NCBI RefSeq assembly: GCF_001043025.1
Contig: NZ_JYLD01000004.1
Coordinates: forward strand, 1 to 64,000
Length of the DNA: 64,000 nt
Source of the DNA: Pseudomonas helleri
Lineage (GTDB): Bacteria; Pseudomonadota; Gammaproteobacteria; Pseudomonadales; Pseudomonadaceae
Direction: 5' to 3'
Part shown: positions 56,291 through 64,000 of the stretch, piece by piece
How positions within the stretch are numbered: the first letter of the stretch is position 1
How the letters are laid out: the number at the start of each line of letters is the position of its first letter
Made by a program: the position numbers and the translations under genes
Notes under the pieces: generated by a model
Databases searched by the model: none
What the model was told of the DNA's origin: nothing
What the model saw: the letters and a program-made list of their open reading frames with translations, nothing else

Positions 56291-58750
56291 TTAACGCAAC
56301 GTGCCCGGCGACTTCAAGGCCAACGGCGCGGGGCGTTTGGGCCGGCACCACAAACTGTCACACGTCAGCACGTGAGGACGTTCAACTGCATATCCCTGCG
56401 CATAATCGACACCGATCTCGACCAAAGCCTGCTCAATGTGCGAAGACTCGACGAACTCTGCAATCGTACGCTTACCCATCACGTGCCCAATGTGATTAAT
56501 CACTTCTACCATAGCCCGATTAATCGGATCATCCAGCATGTCTCTGACGAAACTGCCATCAATCTTCAAAAAGTCCACCGGCAGGTGCTTTAGATAAGCA
56601 AACGAAGACATACCCGCGCAGAAGTCATCCAGCGAGAAACGACACCCCAGCGCCTTCAGGTCATTGATAAAGCGAATGGCGCTGCCCAGATTGGCGATGG
56701 CGCTGGTTTCAGTGATCTCAAAGCAGATTTGCCCGGGCGAAACGCCATAGCATTCAAACTGTTCGTGCAAGAACGCCAGAAACTCATCATCACCAATGGT
56801 TGTGCCCGACAAGTTAATCGCACACATTTCCATTGGGCGCCCGGGGTGCTGAGCCGTGCATTCGGAAATGATCTTGAAGACATTCTCGACCACCCAGCGG
56901 TCAATCAACGGCATCAAGCCATAACGTTCGGCGGCCGGGATGAAATGATCAGGCATGATCATGCGTTCATTTTCATCATGCAGACGCAAAAGAATCTCAA
57001 TGTGACCGCTGTGCTCCTCCACATGCCCCAACGGAACGATTGCCTGGGAGTAGAGGCAAAAGCGGTTTTCTTCCAGCGCCACGTGCAGGCGCTGCACCCA
57101 GTTCATTTCACCAAAGCGCAGGGACAGTTCGGAGTCGTCCTCGTGATACACCTGCACCCGGTTCCGGCCTTTCTCCTTGGCCATGTAACAGGCCATGTCG
57201 GCAGCCCGCATACAGCCTTCCAGCGTGATCGGGAGTTCGTGAATATGCACCAGGCCAATACTGATGGTGTTGAGGAACGGACGCCCCTTCCAGGCGAAGT
57301 GCAGGCTCTGCACTGCATGGCGCAACCCCTCGGCAATTTTCTCAGCCACATCGGCCGGGCAGTTTTCCAGCAAGATGCCGAACTCATCTCCGCCCAGCCG
57401 CGCCAGGGTATCGCCTTCACGCAGACCGGATTGCAGCAGCGCACAAATATGGCGCAGAAGCTCGTCACCCGCCGCATGACCGCAGGTGTCATTCACCAGC
57501 TTGAATTGGTCCAGATCCAAAAACATCAGCGCGTGCCGACCTTGTTGCCGCGCCAGGTTTTGCAGCACCAGTTCCAGGCGGTATTCAAACTCACGGCGGT
57601 TGGCCAGCCCGGTTAGCGCATCATGGGTGGCCTGCCAGGACAGATTGGCGATGTACTGCCGCTCCTGGGTCATGTCATGCAGCACCAACACCGCGCCGCT
57701 AAGTTTGCCCGCGTGCAAGATCGGCGCGCCGGTCAGGGTGACCGCTACGGTACTGCCATCCATGCGCTGGATAAACCTGGAGTTCTCATTGTTGCTGCCC
57801 AACTGACCGCTGAGCACATGATCAATCAGCTTGAAGCCTTCATCCGGCCTGTTGTCATCCAGGATTTTGAACAGCGCCCCTAAAGGCACGCCCCGGGCCT
57901 GTTCAGACTGCCAGTGAGTCAAGTGCTCGGCAGCTGGGTTCATGTACACAATAGCGCCATCAACATCGGTACTGATCACACCATCACCAATGGATTCCAG
58001 GGTGATTTGCGCCCGCTCCTTCTCGAGTTGCAGCGCTTCGGCAAATATGCGGCTCTGAACCAGAATCTTGTGGGTGCGCAACAACGCCAGGCAAATCAAT
58101 CCCAGGGCCACGGCCAGGTTGACCGCTACCAGCAACTTCAAAATAAACCGCGAAGCCTCACCCAAGGCATCGCTGAACGCCTTGGCTGCGGGGGTCACCG
58201 CGTCGTTGATGGCATAAATCTGCGCGCGCCATTGCGCGACATCGGCCTCTGACACCTGATTCGTGCTGACCTGGCGGTGTATCTCTTGCGCCAGATTATC
58301 GAGCTTGTCCAGATACTCGTCGCCCACGCTCCATTTCGCGATGGCTTTTTCGAGGTAGCTGAAATGTCGGAAATTTTGATAAAGCCAAATCAGCCCATAG
58401 ACGTCTTCGGGGCGATTGCCGCCTTGCAGAATACCTTCGCGTGCGGCCTGCATATCCGGCTCGGGCTGGTCCAGGGCTACCCGCAGTTTATGGCCGCCCT
58501 GAGGCACGCGAATGGCTTGCTGATACTGCGCATAGGTCGCGGGGTCGCGATTATCCGCATACAAGCTCAAGAAATAGATGGCGTCTTTCTGGCCCTTGGA
58601 CCACAAGCTCTCGCCTGCGACATAGCCCCTTACGGCCGATAGCATGTAGAGACTCATGCAGCCCAATAAAACCTGAAACAGTACAACCGCAATAAAGGGC
58701 CAGACAATCCCGAGCAGGTGGGGCGTCCCGAGCGTACGTTTTGGCTTCAT
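56291..58750 (-). CDS. rbdA: Membrane PAS-GGDEF-EAL c-di-GMP enzyme, RbdA-like
   Basis: Controls c-di-GMP and so biofilm versus dispersal. The 819-residue protein has two membrane helices (about residues 14-36 and 205-225) around a helical periplasmic sensor, a PAS domain (near 245), GGDEF with intact GGDEF at about 453-457, and an EAL domain whose signature reads EILLRL in place of EALLRW; the other phosphodiesterase residues (INLSG, FEITE, DDFCAG, LKIDGSFV, EFVES, AQGYAV) are present. Length and layout match P. aeruginosa RbdA, which dispersion needs. The ATG at 58750 has AAGGGAA upstream. Confidence 0.82.
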   Translation of the reverse strand: MKPKRTLGTPHLLGIVWPFIAVVLFQVLLGCMSLYMLSAVRGYVAGESLWSKGQKDAIYFLSLYADNRDPATYAQYQQAIRVPQGGHKLRVALDQPEPDMQAAREGILQGGNRPEDVYGLIWLYQNFRHFSYLEKAIAKWSVGDEYLDKLDNLAQEIHRQVSTNQVSEADVAQWRAQIYAINDAVTPAAKAFSDALGEASRFILKLLVAVNLAVALGLICLALLRTHKILVQSRIFAEALQLEKERAQITLESIGDGVISTDVDGAIVYMNPAAEHLTHWQSEQARGVPLGALFKILDDNRPDEGFKLIDHVLSGQLGSNNENSRFIQRMDGSTVAVTLTGAPILHAGKLSGAVLVLHDMTQERQYIANLSWQATHDALTGLANRREFEYRLELVLQNLARQQGRHALMFLDLDQFKLVNDTCGHAAGDELLRHICALLQSGLREGDTLARLGGDEFGILLENCPADVAEKIAEGLRHAVQSLHFAWKGRPFLNTISIGLVHIHELPITLEGCMRAADMACYMAKEKGRNRVQVYHEDDSELSLRFGEMNWVQRLHVALEENRFCLYSQAIVPLGHVEEHSGHIEILLRLHDENERMIMPDHFIPAAERYGLMPLIDRWVVENVFKIISECTAQHPGRPMEMCAINLSGTTIGDDEFLAFLHEQFECYGVSPGQICFEITETSAIANLGSAIRFINDLKALGCRFSLDDFCAGMSSFAYLKHLPVDFLKIDGSFVRDMLDDPINRAMVEVINHIGHVMGKRTIAEFVESSHIEQALVEIGVDYAQGYAVERPHVLTCDSLWCRPKRPAPLALKSPGTLR

Positions 58751-58894
58751 GAGTTCCCTTTGCATCACGCAGTCAGATGAAAACCAGAGGAAAAGCCTCA
58801 AAGAACTGAGACTAGGCCAACAACCGACATTAGGGATACCTCAGAGTGCTAACTAGCCCTCAAAAAACACATTAAGGGCAAATACGCTGCGCCC

Positions 58895-60712
58895 TCAACT
58901 TTGCTGCAAGTGGCCATACAACTGCGCGTAGAGGCCACCCTCGGCGATCAACTGGTGATGCTCACCGTCTTCGGCAATGCTGCCACCGTCAAACACCAGC
59001 ACCCGGTCTGCCTGTTTTACCGCAGACAGCCTGTGCGCGATGATCAGCGTCGTGCGCCCGCTCAAAAAAGCGCCTAACGCGTGGTGCAAGTTGTATTCAG
59101 TGGCCGCGTCCAGTGCGCTGGTGGCCTCGTCGAGAATCACCACACGGGGCTCGGCCAGAACCATGCGCGCTATCGCCAGGCGCTGGCGCTGACCACCCGA
59201 CAAACGCACCCCGGAACGCCCAACGATACTGTCCAGACCTTGCGGCAGGGTCATGATGGTGCCATCCAACTGAGCGATTTCCAGAGCGCGCCAGCAGGCT
59301 TCGTCCGTGCGCTCACGGCCCATGGTCAAGTTGGCGCGCACCGTGTCGTTGAACAGCGCCGGATGTTGCAACACCACCGCCACATGCTCGCGAATGGCCT
59401 CAAGGCCAATATCGGACTGGCGCACACCGCCAAACGAAATACTCCCGGACTGTGGCGTGTACAGCCCCAGCAGCAATTGCACCAAAGTGCTTTTACCACC
59501 GCCGCTGGTGCCGACAATCGCTACTTTCTCGCCAGGAGCGATGCTCAGATTGAGCGTGTCCAGCACCCGCTCTTCGCCGTAACTGAAGCTCAGGTCGCGG
59601 ATATCGATGCCGACTGTTTCACGCCCGGCAAACGGATCAACGCCGCCCGGATAGTGAGGTTCATCCTCACGCGCCAGCAACTGGTTGATGCGTGTCACCG
59701 CGCCGTCCGCCGCGTAAAAAGCGTATTGCAGGTTCAGCAACTGCTCGACCGGGCCGATCATGAACCAGAGATAACTGAATACCGCCAGCATTTGCCCGAT
59801 CGACAGGTCAGAGAACAGCACCGTCAACATCGCGGCCGCGCGGAAAATATCGATGCCGAACTGGAACAACAACCCGCTGGCCCGGTTCGAAGCGTCGGTT
59901 TTCCACTGCGAGTTGGCAGCAAAATCCCTGACTTCACGGGCACGCTGCTGTAAGCGACCGAGGAAAAAGCCCTGACGATTGCCTGCTCGTACTTCCTGGA
60001 TTGAATCCAGGGTTTCGGTCAGCGCCTGGGTGAAACGCCCAGTGCTGTCGTTTTCGAGCTTTTTCAAATGTTTGACGCGTTTGCCCAGTTGCACCGTGGC
60101 GTAGATCACCAACGGGTTAAACAACAGGATCAGCAGCGCCAACTGCCAGTTCATCCACAGCAGAATCGCCGAGGTGCCGATCAAGGTGAGCATGGCCACC
60201 AAAAACCGGCTGAGGGTTTCGCCGACAAACTTGTCGAGGGTATCGAGGTCGGTGACTAAATGCGTGGTCACCGTGCCGCTGCCCAGGCTCTCGTACTCCG
60301 CCAGCGAGATGCGCTTCAAGCGCTCAATCAAGCGCACCCGGATACGGAACACGATGTCTTTGGCCAGCCGTGAAAACAGCCGCGATTGCAGGACGTTAAA
60401 CAACAATGCGCCAACGCGCAGCAGCAACGTCACTACCAGCATCAGGCCGATGTAGCCCACCGAACTCTGCCAGGCGACTGGCAACCAGTGGTTCATGACT
60501 TTCAGGGCCGCGTCGCCATGCCCCAGCAGCACTTCGTCCACCAACAGCGGCAGCAGCAACGGAATCGGCACACTGCACAGCGTGGCCAGCACAGCCACAC
60601 CATTGGCAATCCACAGGGCTTTTTTATGCCGCAGGGCCAGACGGCGAATGTCAGCCCAGCCCAACCGGTCTGGCGTGCGGGCAGTTGACGGTTTAGCCAG
60701 GGGATCAAGCAC
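58895..60712 (-). CDS. ABC transporter, fused permease/ATPase (exporter type)
   Basis: About 605 residues: N-terminal six-helix ABC exporter domain (from KKALWIANGVAVLATLCSV to FGIDIFRAAAMLTVLFSDL) and a C-terminal ATPase with Walker A VGTSGGGKSTLVQLL, signature RLSGGQRQRLAIARMVL and Walker B VVILDEATSALD. MsbA-like half transporter; substrate unknown. It overlaps the dsbA-like gene, so the two are coupled. The start is one of two in-frame GTG codons (60712 chosen, 60721 possible), both within the end of the dsbA-like gene. Confidence 0.9.
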   Translation of the reverse strand: MLDPLAKPSTARTPDRLGWADIRRLALRHKKALWIANGVAVLATLCSVPIPLLLPLLVDEVLLGHGDAALKVMNHWLPVAWQSSVGYIGLMLVVTLLLRVGALLFNVLQSRLFSRLAKDIVFRIRVRLIERLKRISLAEYESLGSGTVTTHLVTDLDTLDKFVGETLSRFLVAMLTLIGTSAILLWMNWQLALLILLFNPLVIYATVQLGKRVKHLKKLENDSTGRFTQALTETLDSIQEVRAGNRQGFFLGRLQQRAREVRDFAANSQWKTDASNRASGLLFQFGIDIFRAAAMLTVLFSDLSIGQMLAVFSYLWFMIGPVEQLLNLQYAFYAADGAVTRINQLLAREDEPHYPGGVDPFAGRETVGIDIRDLSFSYGEERVLDTLNLSIAPGEKVAIVGTSGGGKSTLVQLLLGLYTPQSGSISFGGVRQSDIGLEAIREHVAVVLQHPALFNDTVRANLTMGRERTDEACWRALEIAQLDGTIMTLPQGLDSIVGRSGVRLSGGQRQRLAIARMVLAEPRVVILDEATSALDAATEYNLHHALGAFLSGRTTLIIAHRLSAVKQADRVLVFDGGSIAEDGEHHQLIAEGGLYAQLYGHLQQS

Positions 60713-61340
60713 TCGTGGCACGATCCAGCCAGCGGCCGAGCAATTCAGACAACGGCTCAAGCGGTTGATAGCCATTGGTCAGCAAGGCTAATTGACCATT
60801 ACACTCGGCCAGCAACGTCGGGAACCCGGCAATGCCCAAGTCCTGTACCCAGGTAAAGTCCGCAGCCGTCGCCGCCTGTTGCTCGACGCTGTCAAAGGCC
60901 GCCGCAAACTCAGCCCGTGGCAACCCGGCCTGCTCGGCCAACTCAACCAAAACACTGCTTTGCGTGACATCCCGGCCTTCAGCGTAAAACGCCTGCTGGA
61001 TAAGCTTGAGCAAGCACCAGGTTTTCTGCGGTGCCAGGGCGCGTGCTGCCACTATCGCCCGGCAAGCGGGCTCGCAGTCGTAAACAAAACCCTCGGGCAA
61101 GGCTCCCTCAAAGTTGAACGGTTGCCCGGTGGCGTCAGCCACGGCCTGCCAATGCTCAAGGATGTAGCGTCGGGTCGAAGGCTCAAGCGCCGCACTGTTG
61201 CCGGTGCGCAAACCACCCACCACCAGGTGCAGTTCCACACCTGCGGCTTGCGCCTGCTCGATCAGAGCGTGCGCGACAGGCGCAAAACCCCAACACCATG
61301 AACACATCGGGTCCATCACATAGAGCAGGCGCGCAGACAT
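60705..61340 (-). CDS. DsbA-family thioredoxin-fold protein (CSWC)
   Basis: A 211-residue protein of the DsbA/FrnE group with active-site MDPMCSWCWGFAP and the cis-Pro loop GIAGFPTLL. There is no signal peptide, so it appears to be cytoplasmic, like FrnE-type proteins linked with oxidative stress, unlike periplasmic DsbA. The ATG at 61340 is one base after the trhO stop. The gene order trhO-dsbA-ABC is tightly coupled. Confidence 0.87.
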   Translation of the reverse strand: MSARLLYVMDPMCSWCWGFAPVAHALIEQAQAAGVELHLVVGGLRTGNSAALEPSTRRYILEHWQAVADATGQPFNFEGALPEGFVYDCEPACRAIVAARALAPQKTWCLLKLIQQAFYAEGRDVTQSSVLVELAEQAGLPRAEFAAAFDSVEQQAATAADFTWVQDLGIAGFPTLLAECNGQLALLTNGYQPLEPLSELLGRWLDRATSA

Positions 61341-61341
61341 A

Positions 61342-62280
61342 TCAGGCCTCGGCAGATTTACGGTAGTTATGACCAATCGGGTGCGGCTGATTGCGGGCCT
61401 TGGCCAGTTCAATCTGCTTTTGACGATCTATCGCGCTGCGACGGGTTTTCTCGCTCAGCTTGTCCCAGCAATGCGGGCAACTAATACCCGGCTGGTAGTG
61501 CTCGGACTCACGATCTGCAGCGTTGATCGGCGTGCGGCAAGCGTGGCACTGATCGTACTCGCCTTCGCTCAGGTCGTGACGCACCGTGACGCGGTTATCA
61601 AATACAAAGCAGTCACCTTCCCACTTGGACTCTTCCTGCGGCACCTCTTCGAGGTACTTCAGAATGCCGCCCTTGAGGTGATACACCTCATCAAACCCTT
61701 GGCTGAGCATATAGCTCGAGGCTTTTTCACAGCGAATGCCGCCGGTGCAGAACATCGCGACTTTTTTGTGCACAGCCGGGTCGAAGTTGGCTTTGATGTA
61801 GTCAGGGAACTCACGAAAGCTCGTGGTTTTAGGGTCGATGGCGCCTTCAAAGGTGCCAATCGAGACTTCGTAATCGTTACGGGTGTCAATCAGCAACACT
61901 TCTGGGTCGCTGATCAAGGCGTTCCAGTTTTCGGGGTCGACATAGGTACCGACTTTTTTGTTCGGGTCTACGCCTTCAACGCCGAGGGTGACGATCTCTT
62001 TTTTCAGCTTGACCTTGGTCCGGTAGAACGGCTGGTCATCGCAGTAGGATTCTTTGTGGTCAATATCGACCATGCGCGGGTCAGTCTTGAGCCATGCCAG
62101 CAGGCCGTCAATGCCTTCACGGCTACCGGAAACGGTGCCATTGATACCTTCTTCGGCGATCAGCAAAGTGCCTTTGATGCCGTTATCCACCATTGCCTTG
62201 AGCAACGGTTCACGCAGTTCAACGTAGTCTTGCAGGGTGACAAATTTATACAGTGCAGCAACAACAATTGGCGCGGTCAT
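61342..62280 (-). CDS. trhO: tRNA uridine(34) hydroxylase TrhO (rhodanese domain)
   Basis: Oxygen-dependent enzyme that makes 5-hydroxyuridine at the wobble position of tRNA. The 312-residue protein has the UPF0176 N-terminal domain ([18 protein letters not shown]), a rhodanese domain with active Cys178 ([17 protein letters not shown]) and a C-terminal cysteine-rich part ([20 protein letters not shown]) that likely binds zinc. Confidence 0.92.
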   Translation of the reverse strand: MTAPIVVAALYKFVTLQDYVELREPLLKAMVDNGIKGTLLIAEEGINGTVSGSREGIDGLLAWLKTDPRMVDIDHKESYCDDQPFYRTKVKLKKEIVTLGVEGVDPNKKVGTYVDPENWNALISDPEVLLIDTRNDYEVSIGTFEGAIDPKTTSFREFPDYIKANFDPAVHKKVAMFCTGGIRCEKASSYMLSQGFDEVYHLKGGILKYLEEVPQEESKWEGDCFVFDNRVTVRHDLSEGEYDQCHACRTPINAADRESEHYQPGISCPHCWDKLSEKTRRSAIDRQKQIELAKARNQPHPIGHNYRKSAEA

Positions 62281-62327
62281 CGTGAATCTCTCCAGGTGGC
62301 TACCCTCGCAAAGGGTGAACCGGATGC

Positions 62328-62357
62328 AAAAAAAACGCGCCGACTAAGCGGCGCGTT
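62328..62357 (-). terminator. Rho-independent terminator of bolA
   Basis: AACGCGCCG and CGGCGCGTT form a stem followed on the minus strand by TTTTTTTT, about 24 bases after the bolA stop and before trhO. trhO therefore needs its own promoter. Confidence 0.88.
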
Positions 62358-62380
62358 GCGGATTCTAGCAAAAACGTGTG

Positions 62381-62677
62381 TTAGTGCCCACCGCCAGCGC
62401 AGGTCGGCGAGGCCGGGGCTGCGTCGATTTTCGCCCATTCTTCAGGCGTGTACGTGTGCAGTGCCAACGCATGGAACTCACCCATCAGGTCACCCAGGGT
62501 GGCGTAAACCTTTTGGTGACGCTTGACACGGTTGAGCCCGTCGAACTGCTCGCTGACCACCACTGCCTTGAAGTGAGTCTGCAACCCACGGCTGTGCATG
62601 TGGCTCTCATCCAGCACGCTCAAATGCTCGGGTTGCAACGCGCTCAGCGTCGTTTCAATACGTTGTTGCATGCTCAT
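62381..62677 (-). CDS. bolA: BolA-family protein
   Basis: A 98-residue protein with the BolA core (HLSVLDESHMHSRGLQTHFKAVVVSEQF, LNRVKRHQKVYATLGDLMGEFHALALHTYTPEEW). The His residues are those that bind Fe-S clusters with monothiol glutaredoxins. Roles include iron-sulfur handling and morphology/stress control. A GGAG lies upstream of the ATG at 62677. Confidence 0.93.
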   Translation of the reverse strand: MSMQQRIETTLSALQPEHLSVLDESHMHSRGLQTHFKAVVVSEQFDGLNRVKRHQKVYATLGDLMGEFHALALHTYTPEEWAKIDAAPASPTCAGGGH

Positions 62678-62688
62678 TCAGACTCCGC

Positions 62689-63207
62689 TTACTTCTTTTT
62701 GGCCGGGGCCGGTGCAGCCGGTACCAGTTCGTTGGTCATGTCTTCCAACAACTTGTTGACCACAGGCACGGCGCTTTCCAGCTTGGCCTGAGTCATCTGG
62801 GCAGACTGTTGAGTCAGTTGCGGCATTTTTTCCAGCACTTTCTTGCCCAATGGCGACTGGTAGAACTTCACCAGGTCATTAAGCTCGGACTCGCTGAAGT
62901 TGGCGGTGTACAGCTTGACCATGTCCGGCTTCAGCTTGTCCCAGCCAATGGCTTGGTCCAGGGCAGTGTTGGCTTTGGCCTGGTAGGTTTCCAGCAAGGC
63001 TTTTTTCGCAGCCGGCGCTTTGGTTTGTTCAAAGCGTTGAGCAAACATTTGCTGCACTTGCATGTACACCGGCGTCCCCAGTTTGTCGGCGTGTGCCAGC
63101 TTGAGGAACGTTTCAGCACTGGCAGCGTGGCTGGCAGCATCGGCGAATACCTGGCCGCTGGCGCATACCAGAGCAACTGCAGTACAGATGGCGCGAAGAC
63201 GAGTCAT
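62689..63207 (-). CDS. Periplasmic DUF2059 protein
   Basis: A 172-residue protein with a signal peptide (RAICTAVALVCASGQVFADA) and the DUF2059 domain (LYTANFSESELNDLVKFYQS, PLGKKVLEKMPQLTQQSA). It ends with a Pro/Ala/Lys-rich tail. The function is not known. The ATG at 63207 has AAGGAAA upstream. The stop is 11 bases from the bolA start, suggesting one operon. Confidence 0.87.
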   Translation of the reverse strand: MTRLRAICTAVALVCASGQVFADAASHAASAETFLKLAHADKLGTPVYMQVQQMFAQRFEQTKAPAAKKALLETYQAKANTALDQAIGWDKLKPDMVKLYTANFSESELNDLVKFYQSPLGKKVLEKMPQLTQQSAQMTQAKLESAVPVVNKLLEDMTNELVPAAPAPAKKK

Positions 63208-63401
63208 CGAGTTTCCTTTATCTAGCAAGCGAGGTCGTACCCCAGGGGCCACTATTCTGCGCCTAACAAAGTGTGTCACTCAACCCCGAGACTGATAGCG
63301 GTTCTCAACAATCCGACAAAAACCAATAAAACTAAAGTTTGAACTCCTATAGGCGATTGAGCGCCTAAGCTCACTGATCAACCTTTAGGAGAAACGACCT
63401 G

Positions 63402-64000
63402 ATGAGCCGCATCGAAACCGACAGCCTGGGTGAAGTGAACGTACCGGATGAGGCCTATTGGGGCGCTCAGACTCAGCGCTCGCTGATCAACTTTGCCATC
63501 GGCAACGAAAAAATGCCGCTGGCCGTACTGCATGCCCTGGTGCTGATCAAAAAAGCCGCGGCCCGCGTCAACGACCGCAACGGCGACTTGCCAGCCGACA
63601 TCGCGCGCCTGATTGAACAGGCGGCCGACGAAGTGCTCGGCGGCCAGCACGATGATCAATTCCCCTTGGTGGTCTGGCAAACCGGCAGTGGCACCCAAAG
63701 CAACATGAACGCCAACGAAGTGATTGCCGGGCGCGCCAACGAACTGGCCGGCAAAGGCCGTGGCGGCAAATCGCCAGTACATCCGAACGACCACGTCAAC
63801 CGCTCGCAAAGCTCCAACGACTGCTTCCCGACGGCCATGCACATTGCGGCGGCCAAGGCGGTGCATGAGCACCTGCTGCCGGCGATCAGTGAGTTGTCCG
63901 GCGGGCTGGCCGAATTGTCGGCGCGCCACATGAAACTGGTTAAAACCGGTCGCACCCACATGATGGACGCGACCCCCATTACGTTCGGCCAAGAGCTGTC
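63402..64000 (+). CDS. fumC: Fumarate hydratase class II, N-terminal part
   Basis: TCA-cycle enzyme adding water to fumarate, oxygen-stable iron-independent type. The first 199 residues are present ([20 protein letters not shown]), with the substrate-binding [29 protein letters not shown] and [12 protein letters not shown] motifs. The catalytic SS loop lies beyond the window edge. An RBS (AGGAG) precedes the ATG. PAO1 has two class II genes; the neighbours here (DUF2059, bolA) suggest the FumC2-type copy. Confidence 0.96.
   Translation, partial: MSRIETDSLGEVNVPDEAYWGAQTQRSLINFAIGNEKMPLAVLHALVLIKKAAARVNDRNGDLPADIARLIEQAADEVLGGQHDDQFPLVVWQTGSGTQSNMNANEVIAGRANELAGKGRGGKSPVHPNDHVNRSQSSNDCFPTAMHIAAAKAVHEHLLPAISELSGGLAELSARHMKLVKTGRTHMMDATPITFGQEL

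Overview
The window is a piece of a Pseudomonas chromosome, most likely from the P. fluorescens lineage. The evidence is the gene content and order: smc-zipA-ligA-4.5S RNA; the run wbpM / O-antigen genes / wzz / ihfB / rpsA / cmk / tyrA-aroA / hisC / pheA / serC / gyrA / mtnA / mtaD / ubiG / mupP / yciK; and fumC-DUF2059-bolA-trhO-dsbA-ABC-rbdA. From memory, all three runs match P. aeruginosa PAO1 neighbourhoods. Typical Pseudomonas palindromic intergenic repeats are also present. Species cannot be fixed from the sequence alone.

Layout. 1-127 is the end of an IS3-family element cut by the window edge. 596-8675 holds 4.5S RNA, ligA, zipA, smc and a GntR regulator, all on the minus strand. 8899-17203 is a purine catabolic cluster: xdhABC, guaD, a second GntR regulator and a BenE-type permease. 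17269-21063 holds ordinary metabolic and regulatory genes: two oxidoreductases, pyrF, a small membrane protein and a TetR regulator. 21124-38268 is the O-antigen locus, bounded by comEA/wbpM on the left and wzz on the right. 38523-50336 carries lapA, ihfB, rpsA and the aromatic/serine operon with gyrA. 50644-55383 carries methylthioadenosine salvage and the ubiG-mupP-yciK operon. 55460-64000 holds a TenA-like protein, a c-di-GMP enzyme of the RbdA type, an ABC exporter/DsbA/TrhO operon, bolA, a DUF2059 protein and the start of fumC.

The most unusual part is the AT-rich O-antigen island at about 23.6-34.7 kb. WbpM, a DegT-type aminotransferase, a PglD/NeuD-type acyltransferase and a PglC-type initiating transferase together look like a route to an N-acylated 2,4-diamino-2,4,6-trideoxyhexose placed on undecaprenyl phosphate. 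Around them sit a dedicated acyl carrier protein, two ketoacyl synthases III, one ketoreductase and a Rieske oxygenase. I infer that they build and oxidise a custom short hydroxyacyl group for the sugar amine. No ordinary Wzx flippase is present; a short Amj (DUF2837)-like membrane protein next to the polymerase may replace it. Transcription appears to be controlled by an RfaH homologue encoded just upstream of an exact ops element that precedes rmlA. RmlA and RmlC are present without RmlB and RmlD, so dTDP-sugar synthesis must draw on genes elsewhere.

The remaining genes are conserved housekeeping or metabolic functions. Many neighbours overlap by 1 to 8 bases, which implies translational coupling.
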